Shown here one piece after another: positions 13,301 through 20,036 of a stretch of 38,005 bases of DNA. A program made the position numbers and the translations under genes. Origin of the DNA: an uncultured Verrucomicrobiota bacterium (GTDB lineage Bacteria; Verrucomicrobiota; Verrucomicrobiia; Limisphaerales; CAIYYI01). Where the stretch lies: assembly GCA_903930345.1 (NCBI GenBank), contig CAIYYI010000498.1, positions 1-38,005 on the forward strand, read 5' to 3'. Below the pieces are notes generated by a model, which was not told the DNA's origin, searched no databases, and saw only the letters and a list, made by a program, of their open reading frames with translations. The stretch's first letter is position 1; each line of letters starts with the position of its first letter.

Positions 13301-16300
13301 CTCTCCTCCATTCAAGGTGGAGGCATGTTGCGCGTGAATAGTTCTGCCGACGTCTACAATGGCCGCATTCAAGCAAACAGCATTGTCTCACAGATCGGCA
13401 GCGGCACTCTGACTCTCGGCGGCAACGCGGACAACGCCTCCGGCCGTGCCCAAGTTGACAATGGCACCCTGATTCTGGCCAAACCAAGCACAGCTGCTAT
13501 CCATACTGTCGCCCAGGGTTCGGGCGGCACCGCACTATTTGTCAATGGCGGTACCGTTCAACTGGCCGGAACAGGCAATGATCAAGTTTATTTCCAAAGC
13601 GCGGTGCAGATCACTGGTGGCACTTTCGACTTCAACGGCCGTAATGAGGGCTGGCAGGCTCTAATAGGCACTGGCGGTCGAGTGATCAACAGCGCAGCGG
13701 GGACCACCAGCATTTTCACCATCGGTGAAAATAACGGGAACAGCAGCTACAGCGGTAGCCTCCAGGATGATGCTGGCTCGCTGGTCGTGGTCAAAGTGGG
13801 CACCGGCAACCTGGCCCTGAACGGGGTCAACACCCTGACCGGGACTCTGTCTGTCAATGAGGGCGGACTCACCAGTGTCGGCACTTATGCCGGTCCAGTG
13901 TATTTTGCGAACAACACCTCGCTCAGCCCGAATGGCTTCGCCTCCCCGGCAACCGCCACCTTCGGTTCCTCCCTCACACTCAGCAACGGGGCCAGGCTCA
14001 ACCTTAACCTGACCAATAATGCCACGGTGGGTGCCGGGGTGAACGATCTGATTGAAATCGGTGGGGACCTGGTTCTGGCGGGTACGGCGACCGTGACAGT
14101 CTATCCCTTGGCCACTGAATTGCCACCGGGCACCTATCGCCTGATCAACTATGGCGGATCTTTGGTTGGCGGCCAGACCAATCTGATGGTCGCCTTCAGC
14201 GTGACCGGAACCCGCTCAACGCTCTCGCTGGACTTCGACACACCGCACCAGGTCAATCTGGTGGTGGGAAGCTCCCCGAGCGTCCTCGTCTGGCGTGGCA
14301 CAACCGACAACAACTGGAACTTGGCGGTCTCGCCCAACTGGTTCAATGGGACGGCCTCGGACCTCTTCTACAACTATGATGCCGTGCGGTTTGATGATAC
14401 CCGCACGTTTGCCGGCAACATCAACCTGCCGGTCACCGTCACTCCCCTAAGCGTGTTGGTGGATGCATCCACCGATTACACCATCGCCGGCAGCGGAAGG
14501 ATTTCTGGCAGCACCGGTATCACCAAGAATGGACCCGGGGTGTTCTCCCTGGGCAGCACCGGAAATGACTATACCGGACCAATCCTGGTGAACGCAGGCG
14601 TGTTGAAGGCGGGTGCCACCAATTCCTTTGGTGTCAGCAGCAAGATCACGGTGCTCAACGGTGGCCAGATCGACTTTAATGGCATCAATCTGGGGCGGCA
14701 GTACACCTTCCAAATCGAAGGCATGGGTCCGGACGGACGCGGGGCGCTGATTAACACTGCGGCGGCCAGCCTGCACCAAAACCTCGCGCCGGTACGTGAC
14801 ATTTCTTTGACGGGCAACGCTGGCGTATGGTCTTCCATCAACCAGGTCTGGGACTTCTACAACGGCACCTTTAACGGCAACGGCTTCAAGCTCGTTAAGA
14901 ATGGCCCCGGGCGGCTGGACCTTTGGTGCAACGTCATCAACGTGGATGAAATGATCATCAACGAGGGTTTGCTCTATCCCGAAGGTGGCGATAATCGCCT
15001 GGCCACCAACGTTACCGTCAATCCCAATGGCACTCTGGGTTTGTTCAGCACGCAAAGCCATAGGGCCCGCGTGGTGCTCAACGGTGGTTCAATGGTAGGC
15101 ATCGGCAATGCCACTTTGGCGACCATTCTGAATGGGCCGGTCATCCTGGCCAGCAACTCGTTCATGGGTGACTTTTATGTTTATAGCGCCGGAGCGACCA
15201 CCACCCATCTGCAATTGAACGATGAGGTCAGCGGCCCGGGATCCCTGACCAAGCTCAACACGAACACTGTTTTCCTGGCGGGTACGAACACCTACACGGG
15301 CGAGACAATCATCCAAGGTGGCCGCATCGCCTTGCTGGCCACGGCCTCCATCAGCAACAGTCCCTCCATCACTCTGGGCGCTGCCGGCAGTTTGCAGGCC
15401 ACCAACTTCCCGGTGTTCTACCTGGCTCCCACCCAGACGCTGGCGGGCAGCGGCACAGTGATTGGAGCGGTGGCTGACTCCACGGGCGCGTCAATCCAAC
15501 CAGGCGGCCCGGGCACCTTCGGCACTCTCACCCTGAACAGCAACCTGACGCTCACTGGCGGTGGCGTGCTGGTCTTTGATCTCAACACCGTCACCACTGA
15601 GGGCGTGGGCACCAACGACCTGCTCAGCGTGGGACGCACCCTCACTCTTGCCGGAGCCACCGAAATCAAGGTGAACCCCACCCGGGGTGCCTTCAACGCC
15701 AGCGCTTATACACTGATCAATTATGCCGGAGCACTTGTTGGAGACACCAATCTCCTCACGGTTAGCACCGACTTGCGCGGTGCCACCGCCACCCTCGACT
15801 TCAGCGTGACAAATAAGATCCGCGTCAGTGTGACGGGCGGTGCCGGCACGGATCTCCTCTGGGTGGGCGATTACATGAACAACTTCCTTGTGGCAGGTTG
15901 GAATATTGGTTTGGATGCCTGGTGGACCAAGAACAATGGAGTGGAGACCGACATCTTCCGGGCGGGTGACAGCGTCAAGTTTGACGACTTCAGCATGAGC
16001 CCCACGGTCGAACTGGCGGGAAGCCTCTACCCGGGCAACATGCTGTTTGAGCAGGACCAGCCATTCATCATCACTGGTCCGGGCCGAATCGTGGGCAATG
16101 GCACGCTGACCCGGACGGGTGCCGGCACCCTCATTCTGGCCAACCAGGGCATCAACGCTTACAACGGATCCACTGACATCCGCTCGGGTGCCATCCAGGT
16201 GGGCGACGGCGGGTTCTATGGCTCCCTCCCCTCCTCCACCATCACGAACAACGGCACACTGATTCTGAACCGCGCAGACAGCTTCACGCTCTCCAGCCCG

Positions 16301-19300
16301 TTGGAGGGTGCCGGCATTGTGCAAAAGCTTGGACCCGGCATCCTGACCCTGGCGGGTAACAGTCCAAACTTTGCCGGTAACTTCGCCATCAATAATGGCG
16401 TGCTGAAACCTGCTTCCACGACCACCTTGGGCTCCATCCTCCCGGGTGCGGCTCCCATTGTCGCCAACGGCGGCGCATTGGATCTGAACGGGCTGAATCT
16501 CGGTGCCAAGCCGGTAAATATCAGCGGGGCAGGGTCAGACGGATTGGGCGCAATCATCAATAGCGGTGCGCAAAACCTAAATGCCCTGCGCTTTGTGAAC
16601 CTGGCTGGGGATGCGACCGTAAACGTGGCGGCCAACCGTTGGGACATCCGTGCGAATCCGGACGCTGCCCTCGGCTCCGGCGGCCAGCCCTACAAACTCA
16701 CCAAGACTGGCAGCGGTTTCCTGGCCTTGGTCAATGTGGGGGTTGATCCCGCCTTGGGCGACATTGATATTACCGGCGGCACTTTGGAGATCGCCATGGG
16801 CACCAACGGGGCAGGTCTGCCCTTTGCCCAGCTCGCCGGCAACCCGCTTAGCAACCTGATAGTGCGTGCGGGAGCCACGCTGGATCTTTACCAGCTGAGC
16901 AATGTGCTCGACAAGGTTGTGGTGTTAGCTCAGGGGTCCACGATCTACAACAACAGCGGTGTCAATACCCAGGCGGGCCCGGTGGTGCTTCAAGGCAACG
17001 CGACCGTCAACGTCAGCGCCAACACTCTGGTGGTTACCAATACCATCAGCGGCCAGGGGTTATTGACCAAGATCGGCAACGGACCGCTGCAAATTGGCAG
17101 TTACGGCCCTGGCGGCGCCTTGAATGTTCCGATTTCAATTACCGCCGGCAGTCTGGTATTCCTCCAGGGGAACAGCTTACTGCACACTCAGAACATCAGC
17201 GGCGTTGGCACATTGATGCACAACCCAGGGGCCGGAATGCTGACGTTGTCAGGCACAAATGCACTTGCTTACCTGCTGCCTCAGAGCACCAATTTCGCCT
17301 CCCCCATGGTGCTCGCCAATGGTTCGGTGACCTACGTGTCCACAGACCTGCAAGTCGGCCGCGATTACCCGTACGGTCGCCTGATCATTGATAATGGGGC
17401 CAGCCTCACCGTGGCCAACAACTTCTTCCTTGGTGATGGCTCAAGTCGCACAGGTGAAGTAACCCAACTGGGCGGCTGGGTTAATCCTCGGAGTGGATTC
17501 CGCGTCGGCCACTGGCCTTCTGAAACAAGTTCCTACACACTGGAAGGCGGATCGCTGGTGCTGACTGGCACTACCGCAGCTACCAATGAGAATCCCGGCA
17601 TGCTCTGCCTGGGCGTTGATGGCACTGGCGTTTTCACTCAGCGTGGAGGTTTGGCCAGCGCCTTTGGCATACTGCTGGATAACCGTAGTGATACTCCGGG
17701 CGTCGATACCTTCACTTTGGAAGGCGGCACGTTCTTCGTGGGGCCGTACGGCATCAACAGCGGCACCGCCAATGCCAACACTTCCTACGCCATCTATCTG
17801 GGCGGCGGCACCCTGGCCTCCAGCAATCACTGGGGCTCTCCCCTCGCCATGACCCTCACGGGAACAAACGGGGACACCACCATCGATACCGGGTTCTTCA
17901 CCAACACCCTGAGTGGGGCTATCTCCGGAACGGGCGGTCTGGTGAAGCAAGGGGCTGGCACTCTGGTTCTCAGCGGCGGGAACTCGTATCTCGGTGCTAC
18001 TCGGGTCGGCAGCGGCACATTGCTGATGAACGGCGTTCTCAATCTCGGCGCAGGGGCTATCACCGTATCGAACGGGGCCACCTTGGGCGGCTCCGGTACC
18101 ATCGCAGCTCCTGTGGAAATCCAACAGGGTGCCGCCTTGGCTCCAGGAAACTCCATCGGTCGTCTGTGGATCAATGACGCCCTGACGCTGGCGGGAACCA
18201 CCGCCATCGAAATTAACCGGTCCGCTCCCACATTGAACAGCGACCGCGTCTCCGGAATCACCACCCTCACGTGTGGAGGCACCCTGAATGTGACCCTGTC
18301 CGGGCCCACTCCACGTCATGGGGACACATTTGACCTGTTTGACGCGGCCACAACGGTGGGAACCTTCTCGGCAGTCAACCTTCCAACCTTGCCCGCCAAT
18401 GTCTATTGGGATGTCTCCCAACTGTACGTGGATGGAACCATCCGCGTTTACTCCATCGTGCCAGCCATCTTGGGTGTGACACCCGCCTCGCAGGCGGTCG
18501 AATGCTCCAGCAATGCCACGTTCACAGTGACCGCCTCAGGTGCGGCACCGCTGAGCTACCAATGGTTCGCCGGCTCCACCCCGATTTCGGGGGCCAATGG
18601 CGCAGCGCTGACCCTGCCCAGCATCAGCTTGACCGATGCAGGCAGCTATTCCGTGATCGTTACGAACGGTTCCGGAGCCGTCACAAGTGCACCGGTGATC
18701 CTGACTGTGGAGGATCATCAGGCCCCCATCTTCGTCTCCAGCCCGACGGACCTGCTGGTGGCCCTGGGGAATAACTGCACCCCGCTCGCACCGGATGTTC
18801 TCCCGCTGTTGCTGGTGTCCGATTGCAGCTCCATCACCATCACCCAGATGCCGCCAGCGGGCGTGATGCTGCCGTCCTTGGTCAGCCCAGTGATGGTGGT
18901 CGCGGTGGATGCCAACGGCAACGCCGCCACCACAACCGTAATGGTCACGGGCACCGGCCTGCCCGCCTTGGCCCGCAACAATGAGGAGACCACCCGGGCC
19001 AATGAAACCCTGACCGTCACGACCGCCAGGCTGGTGGCGGATGATGTCCATCCGGAAGGCCGCAGCATGTCGGTGACCGGAGTCTCCGAAACCAGCACGA
19101 ACGGCGGCACGGTGGTGTTCGACGGTGCCAGCATCAGCTACATGCCGGTGACCAATTTCTCCGGTGTGGACGCCTTCACCTACACGAACACCGACTGCGC
19201 GGGCTTCAGCTCCGTGGCCTTGGTGATAGTGACTGTGCAGCCAGATGTCACTCCCTCAATGGTTTCCATCACGGCGCAGACCATGGGTGTCGACCAGGTG

Positions 19301-19510
19301 CTGACCGTCATCGCCGCAGGTGTTCCAGGCCGGTCCTACCTGCTCCAGCAGGCCACGGAACTCCGGGTGACCAATACGGTGTGGACCACGCTGACGACCT
19401 TGCAAACCAGCACCAACGCCGCCTCCGGCACGAACGTGGGCCAGTTGATCTACCTGCAGACCAATCCGCCCTCACCGGTCTTCTTCCGCACCCGCAGTGC
19501 GAATGAATAG
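4331..19510 (+). CDS. Giant autotransporter-associated beta-strand repeat (PATR) protein, ~5,059 aa
   Basis: One uninterrupted frame. The ATG at 4331 is preferred over the GTG at 4310 because it begins a normal signal peptide (MKTSSS..., hydrophobic LTYVCSLVMAAGSLRA) and the mature protein then begins AASIT. Most of the protein is repeats of the PATR type (TIGR02601-like): 'L-x-K-x-G-x-G-T-L-x-L-x-x-x-N-x-Y-x-G-x-T-x-V-x-x-G-T-L', expected to fold as a right-handed beta-helix. Six larger modules are superimposed, each with a W-x-G-D-G ... NW ... F ... D-x-V-x-F-x-D box (tryptophan codons at 6335, 8729, 10403, 11948, 14291, 15860). After the last repeat come a helix-cap-like module (~18100-18455), an Ig-like domain (~18460-18715), a HYR-like domain (~18718-18955), a cadherin/Ig-like domain (~18958-19245) and the shared C-terminal module (~19298-19507). 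I see no C-terminal beta-barrel and no PEP-CTERM tail. No clear Shine-Dalgarno site is visible. It probably acts as a cell-surface adhesin or matrix fibre. Confidence 0.93.
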   Translation: MKTSSSTCVAFRALRTLTYVCSLVMAAGSLRAASITMTNSDAAGATSFNTKGNWNSTTAPATGNDYLTSTNVLRTPTSGSATFAANNLTINGGGTLAFKTPGPITVPNLILNGGTVAQFSVGVTPDTCVLAGAINALAPSTLDGNSAGRILLISSPITNTARLTVTSVGTANGIVALTNNNTSYAANWTINANGVLQLGVNGAMGAPGSGAITNNGTLTFSRSDSPTFANLILGSGSISNAGAGTVTLSNNTNSYSGNTTVAAGTLKLGGAAVLGSTNGVVTMTGGTLDLNGNSIIKGAINGGSGTITSTAGTPTYTVRMAGGNTAARMRGPISISTVYPGSGNNWQIFSGDNDYTGSTTVGVGSTFSAQHANALGGTGSGTTVNGNLEYKTAANTTFAAEPVTVNSGASIVINTGNAGAGASLVETLTGSINLASGTANFNFGIDAGKNATLRLAGVVSGAGNLAKNNGGILSLAAVHTYTGNTLVNAGSLLMEPTGSNARSPLVLVASGAIFDATALAAGYLIPAGQAIAGAGAAKGIVTAGANSGVLPGGDGVAGTLTFTNGPLNLNDGAILGFDLSSTTTAVGSANDLLQAQDLVIAGNVQVNFAFFDGKPVIPGTYTIIKFSGTMIGGAANLVATGTRYTATFDDTVPGEIRVTFSGAGANMVWAGDGASNRWDIALSPNWRNGGQPDVFRNGDSVVFNDSGAVNNVVNLAQGVAPSILTVSSTSNYIFSGNGLIAGGVVVKEGPGTLIMSNANTYSGGTFVTEGIVKVGNVSALGANGTTITATNTGSIDVGSIDQSVKGYTYVVSGAGPDGQGAIRNTSATTLDGTKSGVKNLIMLGDTTLGTINNRFDIGSGGYVNGNNFKFTKVGSWHLPFRGPVSNISEYVVLGGRLYGEAPTQNQISTIARVYPGASLGAYCNDSLTNGITNSAEIFLYGGSLGAEGSQSANNPYAIWTGPVNVMTDSLLNPAQANANAIVRLTGGLFGSAGLTVLGNAGQRPVDLQVPNPGYTGNWIINANGWVRLFDAGTLGSGSVIDNGILDLWQTNAATWANNITGTGWVRVRNTNGVTFDGSGTVTVGSGTDGGLEVGRDNYGKAIFADGAKINVTRLMLGNPSNVSGDVLQTGGEVTVTLGNANKNLGIGHWGGGFSTYRMQGGVLNVPNGNIDVGSDGGGQLLVSGGLITAKGIAVDGVGNTGAILGTNETFNLSGGVVMLGANGLTTTATDGGYRVNLSCGTLGALESWASSLMITLSNEPIATVLNSGDYQITLSGALSGPGGVSKTGRGLLVLGNNNVYAGDTTVNDGTLLVNGAIGTNVGSVIVAGGRLAGSGVVRSPVTVQAGATLTAGSLLGAGTLTISNSTTLSDGSALVFDLTNNVTVGGTANDLVDVKNDLTLNGTIPVSFNFLAGAPALGSPYTLAKYGGTITGGAANLAAQTHYGVSFDVSGGLVKATFAGGGSNLVWRGDGAANLWAQSAALNWWNGTALDFFGAGDLALFDDSGSNNVPVLVEGTVAPLSITVNSTKDYVFGGNGRIAGAGSLVKQGTGTLTVTNANDYMGATVIQGGTLAINSDASLGAIPTATTPGKVQLNNARLLALDNLAVHADRGFNIGPSTGTGAGTIEVPEGKTMLYAGVMTNNAAGTGTLVKSGAGTLELRGLNSHSAGTRVQGGILALNTGGAAGAVRNQLVVESGALVLSLATDTLGYTAGTVVTNLVLNGGSLIHAKAANLTIFLNTIEMTGGTLSATNTSGRLDFGSSTKVNTYASPNASFIAGTSINLRQNNNVFTVEDGEAENDLAITAPIIYNSGEASAAGITKNGTGRLWLNATANYPGQTLINGGTLALGSNAVLTGTTTIVPNNSGVFDVSQVSTGFVLTSGQAIAGNGTVKGNVTIGNNSTVSPAGFAAPATLGFSNSLIFNSGGKYNVNLAATTTEGAGVNDLLNVAGDLVLNGPATITLFQLEGQLATGTYRLINYGGSLMGNPTNFVFVNNTATTRYVYTIDTSVAGQINLVVSGSPESLVWTGSGTSVIWDLTTTNWTKGGSPDRFFNADDVLFNDSTPYTSINLSSTMAPGSVAVDTAARLYSISGGGKITGGTGLTKTGTGLLFLGNNNDFLGPVSVTGGTLRLGNSNGLGATNGATTFASGTTLDLNGNGAVYEPVFVQGTGVDNAGAVVNGSATSLVNLGLRGLVTLTGDTLFGGQTRWDIITGSLVGNGFKLTKTNSIEIGINTPGQDTGLGDVDIVQGTLTFQGFTRLGDPAKTITISSNAVYNFWAIGNTIANPLVKRTMLLSGGIWNNNSGDAWQNGPVTLQGPAYIGGGGNLLGIMGPIDGPGSLIKNSALKLVLTGTNTFTGDTLVNSGTLILSNSAVLAGTPRILLASGTLMDVSAFTSGFNVQSNQMLAGSGTVTGLVVAPSGAIVSPGRDFVAGTLVFTNSLTLNGAILNVDLAGNVAVGGGTNDLVQVHDLTLSGTTLVRFNFLNGAPALGVNYTLLRYSGTKNGSIADLTVANESGYTAILSEAAGVIQVSFTGSSLALTWAGDGAANLWDLNAAQTWLNGGAAAGFRQFDSVSFTDAGSVSPAVSLSGVLQPASLLVNANTDYTFAGSGGLAGNMSLTKSGSGTLTLDTLNAHFGKTIVTGGTLRLGSESALGANPGVFTADQLTLNGGSLRAAANAALDDANRGILIGSNGGTIAVDSGATLVLYTPITGAGGSHLAKQGAGTLVLGANNTVTNILSIDQGIVQVGGGYLSTAGTLGYQPFVTNNSQLVFDRSTAITITNRIAGLGQVTYQYSGPLGPQPPNFIVNAANLYSGTTVITNSRVTALTATALGSGLVSVQTNGQLHVNGVTITNPIEVIGFGSLDVAPHFRYGALRLQGGTISGPVTLLGPTRITAYQNSLGTISGPITGAYDIDFNADNGTAGTVTLSGTNDFASATLSSATVTMGSPFALPASSTLRMQGFSSSAGAVLNLNNSTQTVASLQGTHQFSPLSSIQGGGMLRVNSSADVYNGRIQANSIVSQIGSGTLTLGGNADNASGRAQVDNGTLILAKPSTAAIHTVAQGSGGTALFVNGGTVQLAGTGNDQVYFQSAVQITGGTFDFNGRNEGWQALIGTGGRVINSAAGTTSIFTIGENNGNSSYSGSLQDDAGSLVVVKVGTGNLALNGVNTLTGTLSVNEGGLTSVGTYAGPVYFANNTSLSPNGFASPATATFGSSLTLSNGARLNLNLTNNATVGAGVNDLIEIGGDLVLAGTATVTVYPLATELPPGTYRLINYGGSLVGGQTNLMVAFSVTGTRSTLSLDFDTPHQVNLVVGSSPSVLVWRGTTDNNWNLAVSPNWFNGTASDLFYNYDAVRFDDTRTFAGNINLPVTVTPLSVLVDASTDYTIAGSGRISGSTGITKNGPGVFSLGSTGNDYTGPILVNAGVLKAGATNSFGVSSKITVLNGGQIDFNGINLGRQYTFQIEGMGPDGRGALINTAAASLHQNLAPVRDISLTGNAGVWSSINQVWDFYNGTFNGNGFKLVKNGPGRLDLWCNVINVDEMIINEGLLYPEGGDNRLATNVTVNPNGTLGLFSTQSHRARVVLNGGSMVGIGNATLATILNGPVILASNSFMGDFYVYSAGATTTHLQLNDEVSGPGSLTKLNTNTVFLAGTNTYTGETIIQGGRIALLATASISNSPSITLGAAGSLQATNFPVFYLAPTQTLAGSGTVIGAVADSTGASIQPGGPGTFGTLTLNSNLTLTGGGVLVFDLNTVTTEGVGTNDLLSVGRTLTLAGATEIKVNPTRGAFNASAYTLINYAGALVGDTNLLTVSTDLRGATATLDFSVTNKIRVSVTGGAGTDLLWVGDYMNNFLVAGWNIGLDAWWTKNNGVETDIFRAGDSVKFDDFSMSPTVELAGSLYPGNMLFEQDQPFIITGPGRIVGNGTLTRTGAGTLILANQGINAYNGSTDIRSGAIQVGDGGFYGSLPSSTITNNGTLILNRADSFTLSSPLEGAGIVQKLGPGILTLAGNSPNFAGNFAINNGVLKPASTTTLGSILPGAAPIVANGGALDLNGLNLGAKPVNISGAGSDGLGAIINSGAQNLNALRFVNLAGDATVNVAANRWDIRANPDAALGSGGQPYKLTKTGSGFLALVNVGVDPALGDIDITGGTLEIAMGTNGAGLPFAQLAGNPLSNLIVRAGATLDLYQLSNVLDKVVVLAQGSTIYNNSGVNTQAGPVVLQGNATVNVSANTLVVTNTISGQGLLTKIGNGPLQIGSYGPGGALNVPISITAGSLVFLQGNSLLHTQNISGVGTLMHNPGAGMLTLSGTNALAYLLPQSTNFASPMVLANGSVTYVSTDLQVGRDYPYGRLIIDNGASLTVANNFFLGDGSSRTGEVTQLGGWVNPRSGFRVGHWPSETSSYTLEGGSLVLTGTTAATNENPGMLCLGVDGTGVFTQRGGLASAFGILLDNRSDTPGVDTFTLEGGTFFVGPYGINSGTANANTSYAIYLGGGTLASSNHWGSPLAMTLTGTNGDTTIDTGFFTNTLSGAISGTGGLVKQGAGTLVLSGGNSYLGATRVGSGTLLMNGVLNLGAGAITVSNGATLGGSGTIAAPVEIQQGAALAPGNSIGRLWINDALTLAGTTAIEINRSAPTLNSDRVSGITTLTCGGTLNVTLSGPTPRHGDTFDLFDAATTVGTFSAVNLPTLPANVYWDVSQLYVDGTIRVYSIVPAILGVTPASQAVECSSNATFTVTASGAAPLSYQWFAGSTPISGANGAALTLPSISLTDAGSYSVIVTNGSGAVTSAPVILTVEDHQAPIFVSSPTDLLVALGNNCTPLAPDVLPLLLVSDCSSITITQMPPAGVMLPSLVSPVMVVAVDANGNAATTTVMVTGTGLPALARNNEETTRANETLTVTTARLVADDVHPEGRSMSVTGVSETSTNGGTVVFDGASISYMPVTNFSGVDAFTYTNTDCAGFSSVALVIVTVQPDVTPSMVSITAQTMGVDQVLTVIAAGVPGRSYLLQQATELRVTNTVWTTLTTLQTSTNAASGTNVGQLIYLQTNPPSPVFFRTRSANE
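5903..16060 (+). repeat. Six long-period modules inside the giant PATR gene
   Basis: Each module runs: helix segment ending in 'A-G-S/N-G-T-V-x-G', then 'S-P-x-G ... T-L-x-F', a strand with 'V-G-x-G-x-N-D-L', a strand 'F-N-F-L/Y-P-L', 'Y-T/R-L-I/K-x-Y-G-G', then the W-x-G-D-G box and 'D-Y-x-F/I-x-G-x-G-x-I-x-G'. Boxes are centred on tryptophan codons at 6335, 8729, 10403, 11948, 14291 and 15860, so spacing is about 1.5-1.7 kb or about 2.4 kb. Two subtypes can be told apart by the strand before the box: type A (NFLAGAPALG...YTL, modules 1, 2, 4) and type B (PPGTYRLINYGGSL, modules 3, 5 and, more diverged, 6). The order is A-A-B-A-B-B. Copies are diverged at DNA level, so this is old internal duplication, not a recent tandem array. 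Confidence 0.75.
7600..8220 (+). repeat. Bookend module, first copy, in giant PATR gene
   Basis: A ~200-residue segment beginning LEVGRDNYGKAIF with internal marks GHWGGGFSTY, VGSDGGGQLLVSGG and TFNLSGG. It is homologous to the segment at about 17350-17980 and differs from the usual PATR repeat, being richer in Gly-Gly turns and lacking the K-x-G-x-G-T-L phrase until its end (LSGPGGVSKTGRG). In the protein it sits between type-A modules 1 and 2. It resembles the pectate-lyase-like passenger segments of autotransporters; no catalytic site can be assigned. Confidence 0.65.
17350..17985 (+). repeat. Bookend module, second copy, in giant PATR gene
   Basis: Begins LQVGRDYPYGRLII and contains GHWPSETSSYTLEGG, LGVDGTGVFTQRGG and TFTLEGG in the same order as the first copy ~9.7 kb upstream, ending in a normal PATR phrase (GTGGLVKQGAGTLVLSGG). 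It lies after the sixth long module and immediately before the helix-cap module, so it closes the repeat region. Confidence 0.65.
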
Positions 19511-19530
19511 CCCGGATTGAAACGAATCCA

Positions 19531-19562
19531 GCGGCTGCGCAGAAATGTGCAGCCGCTTTTTT
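19531..19562 (+). terminator. Rho-independent terminator of the giant PATR gene
   Basis: Perfect 8-bp inverted repeat GCGGCTGC / GCAGCCGC (19531-19538 and 19549-19556), extendable by a G-U and a C-G pair to leave a 6-base loop, followed directly by six T on the plus strand. It begins 20 bases after the stop codon. Confidence 0.92.
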
Positions 19563-19587
19563 GCGCCCCGATCAGAAATACAACCCG

Positions 19588-19627
19588 AAAAAAAGCAACG
19601 CCCTGACTGATTCAGCCAGGGCGTTGC
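19588..19627 (-). terminator. Rho-independent terminator of the FKBP gene
   Basis: Perfect 11-bp inverted repeat GCAACGCCCTG / CAGGGCGTTGC (19595-19605 and 19617-19627), with a further 3-bp inner stem. The plus strand carries seven A at 19588-19594, which is a run of seven T after the hairpin on the minus strand. It lies 23 bases beyond the FKBP stop codon and points at the terminator of the giant gene. Confidence 0.92.
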
Positions 19628-19650
19628 GCGCTTGAGGTCCAGCGGACCCG

Positions 19651-19986
19651 CTACTTGTTGATGGCCAGCAATTCCACTTCAAACACCAGTGTGGAGTTGG
19701 GCGGAATGGCTCCGGGATAGCCGGCACGACCGTAGGCCAGATCCGGCGGAATGGTGAGTTTGACCTTGTTTCCCACCCGCATGGTGGCCACTCCCAGATC
19801 CCAGCCCCGGATCACCTGGCCAGCCCCCAGCACAAAGGCAAAAGGCTCATTGCGGTCCACGGAGCTGTCGAATTTCTTGCCGTCCATGAAACAGCCGGTG
19901 TAGTGAACACTGACCGTCTCCCCCCGACGGGGAGCGGCACCAGTGCCGGTGACTATTTTCTCAATTTGAATTTCAGGCGTTGCCAT
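19651..19986 (-). CDS. FKBP-type peptidyl-prolyl cis-trans isomerase
   Basis: The 111-residue product is a single minimal FKBP domain. It shows G-x-x-V-x-V-H-Y-T-G (residues ~20-31), F-D-S-S, P-F-x-F-x-L-G-x-G-x-V-I-x-G-W-D (the core binding-pocket stretch) and the ending AYG...G...[14 protein letters not shown]. These are the usual active-site positions (Tyr, Phe, Asp, Val-Ile, Trp, Tyr, Phe) and they look intact. The reaction is cis-trans isomerisation of peptide bonds before proline, aiding protein folding. No signal peptide is visible, so it should be cytoplasmic. The start is set at the ATG (19986), which begins [11 protein letters not shown]; a GTG six codons upstream (20004) is possible. 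It lies 50 bases after the GreA/B-domain gene on the same strand and is probably co-transcribed with it. Confidence 0.93.
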   Translation of the reverse strand: MATPEIQIEKIVTGTGAAPRRGETVSVHYTGCFMDGKKFDSSVDRNEPFAFVLGAGQVIRGWDLGVATMRVGNKVKLTIPPDLAYGRAGYPGAIPPNSTLVFEVELLAINK

Positions 19987-20036
19987 GGGAGAAACTTGCA
20001 CCACCTGGGAGCGGGGTCAACTGCGAAACAGTGTTT

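Noticed and set aside
4331..19510. CRISPR-like or satellite DNA repeats
   Set aside because: The repeats are protein repeats with diverged DNA and no regular spacer pattern.
19200..19510. PEP-CTERM or autotransporter barrel at the end of the giant protein
   Set aside because: There is no VPEP-type motif followed by a hydrophobic stretch and basic tail, and no alternating amphipathic barrel ending in aromatic Phe/Trp; the protein ends RTRSANE.
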